Source of the DNA: Verrucomicrobiota bacterium
GTDB taxonomy: Bacteria; Verrucomicrobiota; Verrucomicrobiia; Methylacidiphilales; Verrucolacustridaceae
Assembly (NCBI GenBank): GCA_010024525.1
Contig: RGGS01000053.1
Coordinates: 1 to 7,621 of the forward strand
Length of the DNA: 7,621 nt
Direction: 5' to 3'
Part shown: one piece after another, positions 6,482-7,621 of the stretch
Position numbering within the stretch: position 1 is the stretch's first letter
Layout: every line of letters starts with the position of its first letter
The notes under the pieces: model-generated
Told to the model about the DNA's origin: nothing
Databases searched by the model: none
What the model saw: the letters and a program-made list of their open reading frames with translations, nothing else
Translations under genes and position numbers: made by a program

Positions 6482-7207
6482 ATGCAAAAGAGATTAATCT
6501 TGGCGGCAACCCTTTCAGCTTTCATGCCCATGTTTGTCCAGGGGGATGACGGGGATTTGGACAAGGCCATGGGCAAGGCTATCGAAATCCTTGGAAAATA
6601 TGCCGCGGAGAAAGAGGACACGGTGCCCGCCGAGGCTTTCCAAAAATGCAAGGGGCTTGCGATTCTTAACGTGGTGAAAGCAGGTTTTATTTTTTCTGGT
6701 TCCGGGGGAACCGGATTGATTGTAGTCAGAACGAAAAATGGCAAGTGGTCGCCCCCTTCCGCCATTTCGGCCGGAGGATTTGGCGTGGGCCTCCAGGCGG
6801 GTGGATCCAATATCGACAATGTGATTCTTATGAACAGCGATGAGGCCGTGGAGCAATTTTCCAAGGAGGGAAATTATCGGGGCGGGGTGGAAGCCGAGGG
6901 AACAGCCGGCACGGAAGGGCGAAACCTGTCAGCTGGCATGGCGGGAATGTCCGCCCCGGTGACTTCCTACAGCTTCAGCGAAGGTCTGTTCGGCGGGGTT
7001 TCGACGTCCAGCCTTGCCTTTGGGGTGGAGGACGACACCAACGAATCCTTTTACGGGGAAAAAGTGGAGTCAAAGGATATTCTAGCTGGGAAAGTGAAAA
7101 AGGTCCCCTCCTCGGTCCAGAAACTTTGGAGGGCATTGGAAGAGGCGGATCGTAAGACCAAGGTCACGTTTCAAAACGCCCAGAAGGATCAGACAAAAAA
7201 GAAGTAA
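6482..7207 (+). CDS. Secreted SYLF-domain (Ysc84-type) lipid-binding protein
   Basis: 241 residues from the ATG at 6482. An N-terminal signal peptide is visible: MQKR, a hydrophobic stretch to about residue 19, then VQG and DDGDLD, with likely cleavage near residue 21. The mature part is a SYLF domain: a helical start (DKAMGKAIEILGKYA), FQKCKGLAILNVVKAGFIFS (about 53-72), GGTGLIVVRTKNGKWSPPSA (75-94), GGFGVGLQAGGSNID (98-112) and NVILMNSDEAVEQF (113-126). SYLF domains bind phosphoinositides in eukaryotes; the bacterial role is unclear, with envelope association likely. The CKGLAI...KAGF segment and GxWSPPSAI resemble the eukaryotic Ysc84/SH3YL1 wording more than the shorter bacterial version I am used to. 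The tail is lysine-rich (KDQTKKK). It is followed after 4 bases by the hydrolase gene, suggesting a shared transcript. Function in this organism is unknown. Confidence 0.85.
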   Translation: MQKRLILAATLSAFMPMFVQGDDGDLDKAMGKAIEILGKYAAEKEDTVPAEAFQKCKGLAILNVVKAGFIFSGSGGTGLIVVRTKNGKWSPPSAISAGGFGVGLQAGGSNIDNVILMNSDEAVEQFSKEGNYRGGVEAEGTAGTEGRNLSAGMAGMSAPVTSYSFSEGLFGGVSTSSLAFGVEDDTNESFYGEKVESKDILAGKVKKVPSSVQKLWRALEEADRKTKVTFQNAQKDQTKKK

Positions 7208-7211
7208 ATTC

Positions 7212-7621
7212 ATGAGTTCGGGCATCACGGTCCAATATTTGGGACATTCCTGTTTTCTGATTTCCACGCCCAAGACAAGGATACTCATCGATCCATTCCT
7301 GACCGGGAATCCGCAAGCGGCGGCCCAAGCGGATGATATCCGATGTGATTACATCCTGATCAGCCATGCCCATGCAGATCATTATGGGGATGCGGTCTCG
7401 ATCGCCAAACGAAACGGCGCGGCGATCATCGCTCCCTATGAGCTTGCGCTGCATGCGGGGGCCCAGGGAGCCAAGGTTCATCCCATGGGTTGTGGAGGGG
7501 GGAAGGACTTTGAGTTTGGTAGAGTCCAGTTGACGATCGCCCACCACACATCCTCCGTGGATGGACCTGGCGGAACTATTGCCCTTGCGGCCCCTGTGGG
7601 CTTTCTGATTAAGACAGAGGG
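7212..7621 (+). CDS. UPF0173 metal-dependent hydrolase, N-terminal part (cut by right edge)
   Basis: The ATG at 7212 opens a frame still open at the window end: 136 complete codons of a family that is usually about 225-240 long. It begins with VQYLGHSCFLI (7-17), then ILIDPFLTGNP (24-34), which are the family's opening strands, and carries the metallo-beta-lactamase metal motif H-x-H-x-D-H in LISHAHADHYGDA (53-65). IAPYELALHAG (77-87), HPMGCGG (93-99) and IAHHTSS (111-117, with the next metal-region histidines) continue the family pattern. The expected later His/Asp ligands are beyond the edge. Members are predicted zinc-dependent hydrolases of the YtkL type with no firmly assigned substrate; cytoplasmic, no signal peptide. 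The Shine-Dalgarno is weak (AAGAAG within the end of the SYLF gene), which suits coupling to that gene four bases upstream. Confidence 0.9.
   Translation, partial: MSSGITVQYLGHSCFLISTPKTRILIDPFLTGNPQAAAQADDIRCDYILISHAHADHYGDAVSIAKRNGAAIIAPYELALHAGAQGAKVHPMGCGGGKDFEFGRVQLTIAHHTSSVDGPGGTIALAAPVGFLIKTE

Noticed and set aside
1..7621. A defence system, mobile element, CRISPR array or bacterial microcompartment around deoC and the aldehyde dehydrogenases.
   Set aside because: No shell proteins, transposase, integrase, repeat array, nuclease or toxin-like gene is present; all genes are metabolic or envelope-related.

Overview
The window is chromosomal DNA from a moderately GC-rich bacterium with tightly packed genes. 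It holds seven coding regions plus one partial gene at the left edge or right edge of each end: eight reading frames in total are not exceeded, and apart from an 80-base divergent gap and a 49-base gap there is almost no non-coding sequence. No RNA genes, insertion sequences, CRISPR arrays or phage genes are visible. Codon use looks similar from gene to gene. The combination of long-form DeoC, a two-piece ALDH16-type aldehyde dehydrogenase, assimilatory nitrite reductase and a UPF0173 hydrolase suggests a free-living heterotroph. My weak guess is the Planctomycetota/Verrucomicrobiota group; no marker gene settles this.

Plus strand, 1-3867: the C-terminal third of a ferredoxin-type nitrite reductase is followed, after a 49-base gap with a strong hairpin, by deoC and two aldehyde-dehydrogenase-family genes. 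The last three overlap (8 bases, then 4 bases), so they are translationally coupled. DeoC splits deoxyribose-5-phosphate into glyceraldehyde-3-phosphate and acetaldehyde, and the first dehydrogenase could oxidise the acetaldehyde. The second dehydrogenase-like protein has no catalytic apparatus. Together the two (487 + 292 residues) look like an ALDH16 protein split into two genes.

Minus strand, 6402-3869: pgi (glucose-6-phosphate isomerase) overlaps by 4 bases a secreted choloylglycine-hydrolase-family Ntn amidase that begins with TTG. The amidase and the last dehydrogenase gene converge with one base between their stop codons.

The most striking observation is in pgi. It is open over its full length and very close to the E. 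coli type at both ends, but about 58 residues are missing from the middle. The missing block is the one that carries two catalytic residues of the family (E. coli Glu355 and His386). The junction falls on a Phe-Leu-Ala stretch that matches both sides of the missing block, as expected for a deletion between short repeats or for an assembly error.

Plus strand, 6482-7621: divergent from pgi lie a secreted SYLF-domain (Ysc84-type) protein and, 4 bases after it, the start of a UPF0173 metallo-beta-lactamase-fold hydrolase that runs off the right edge.
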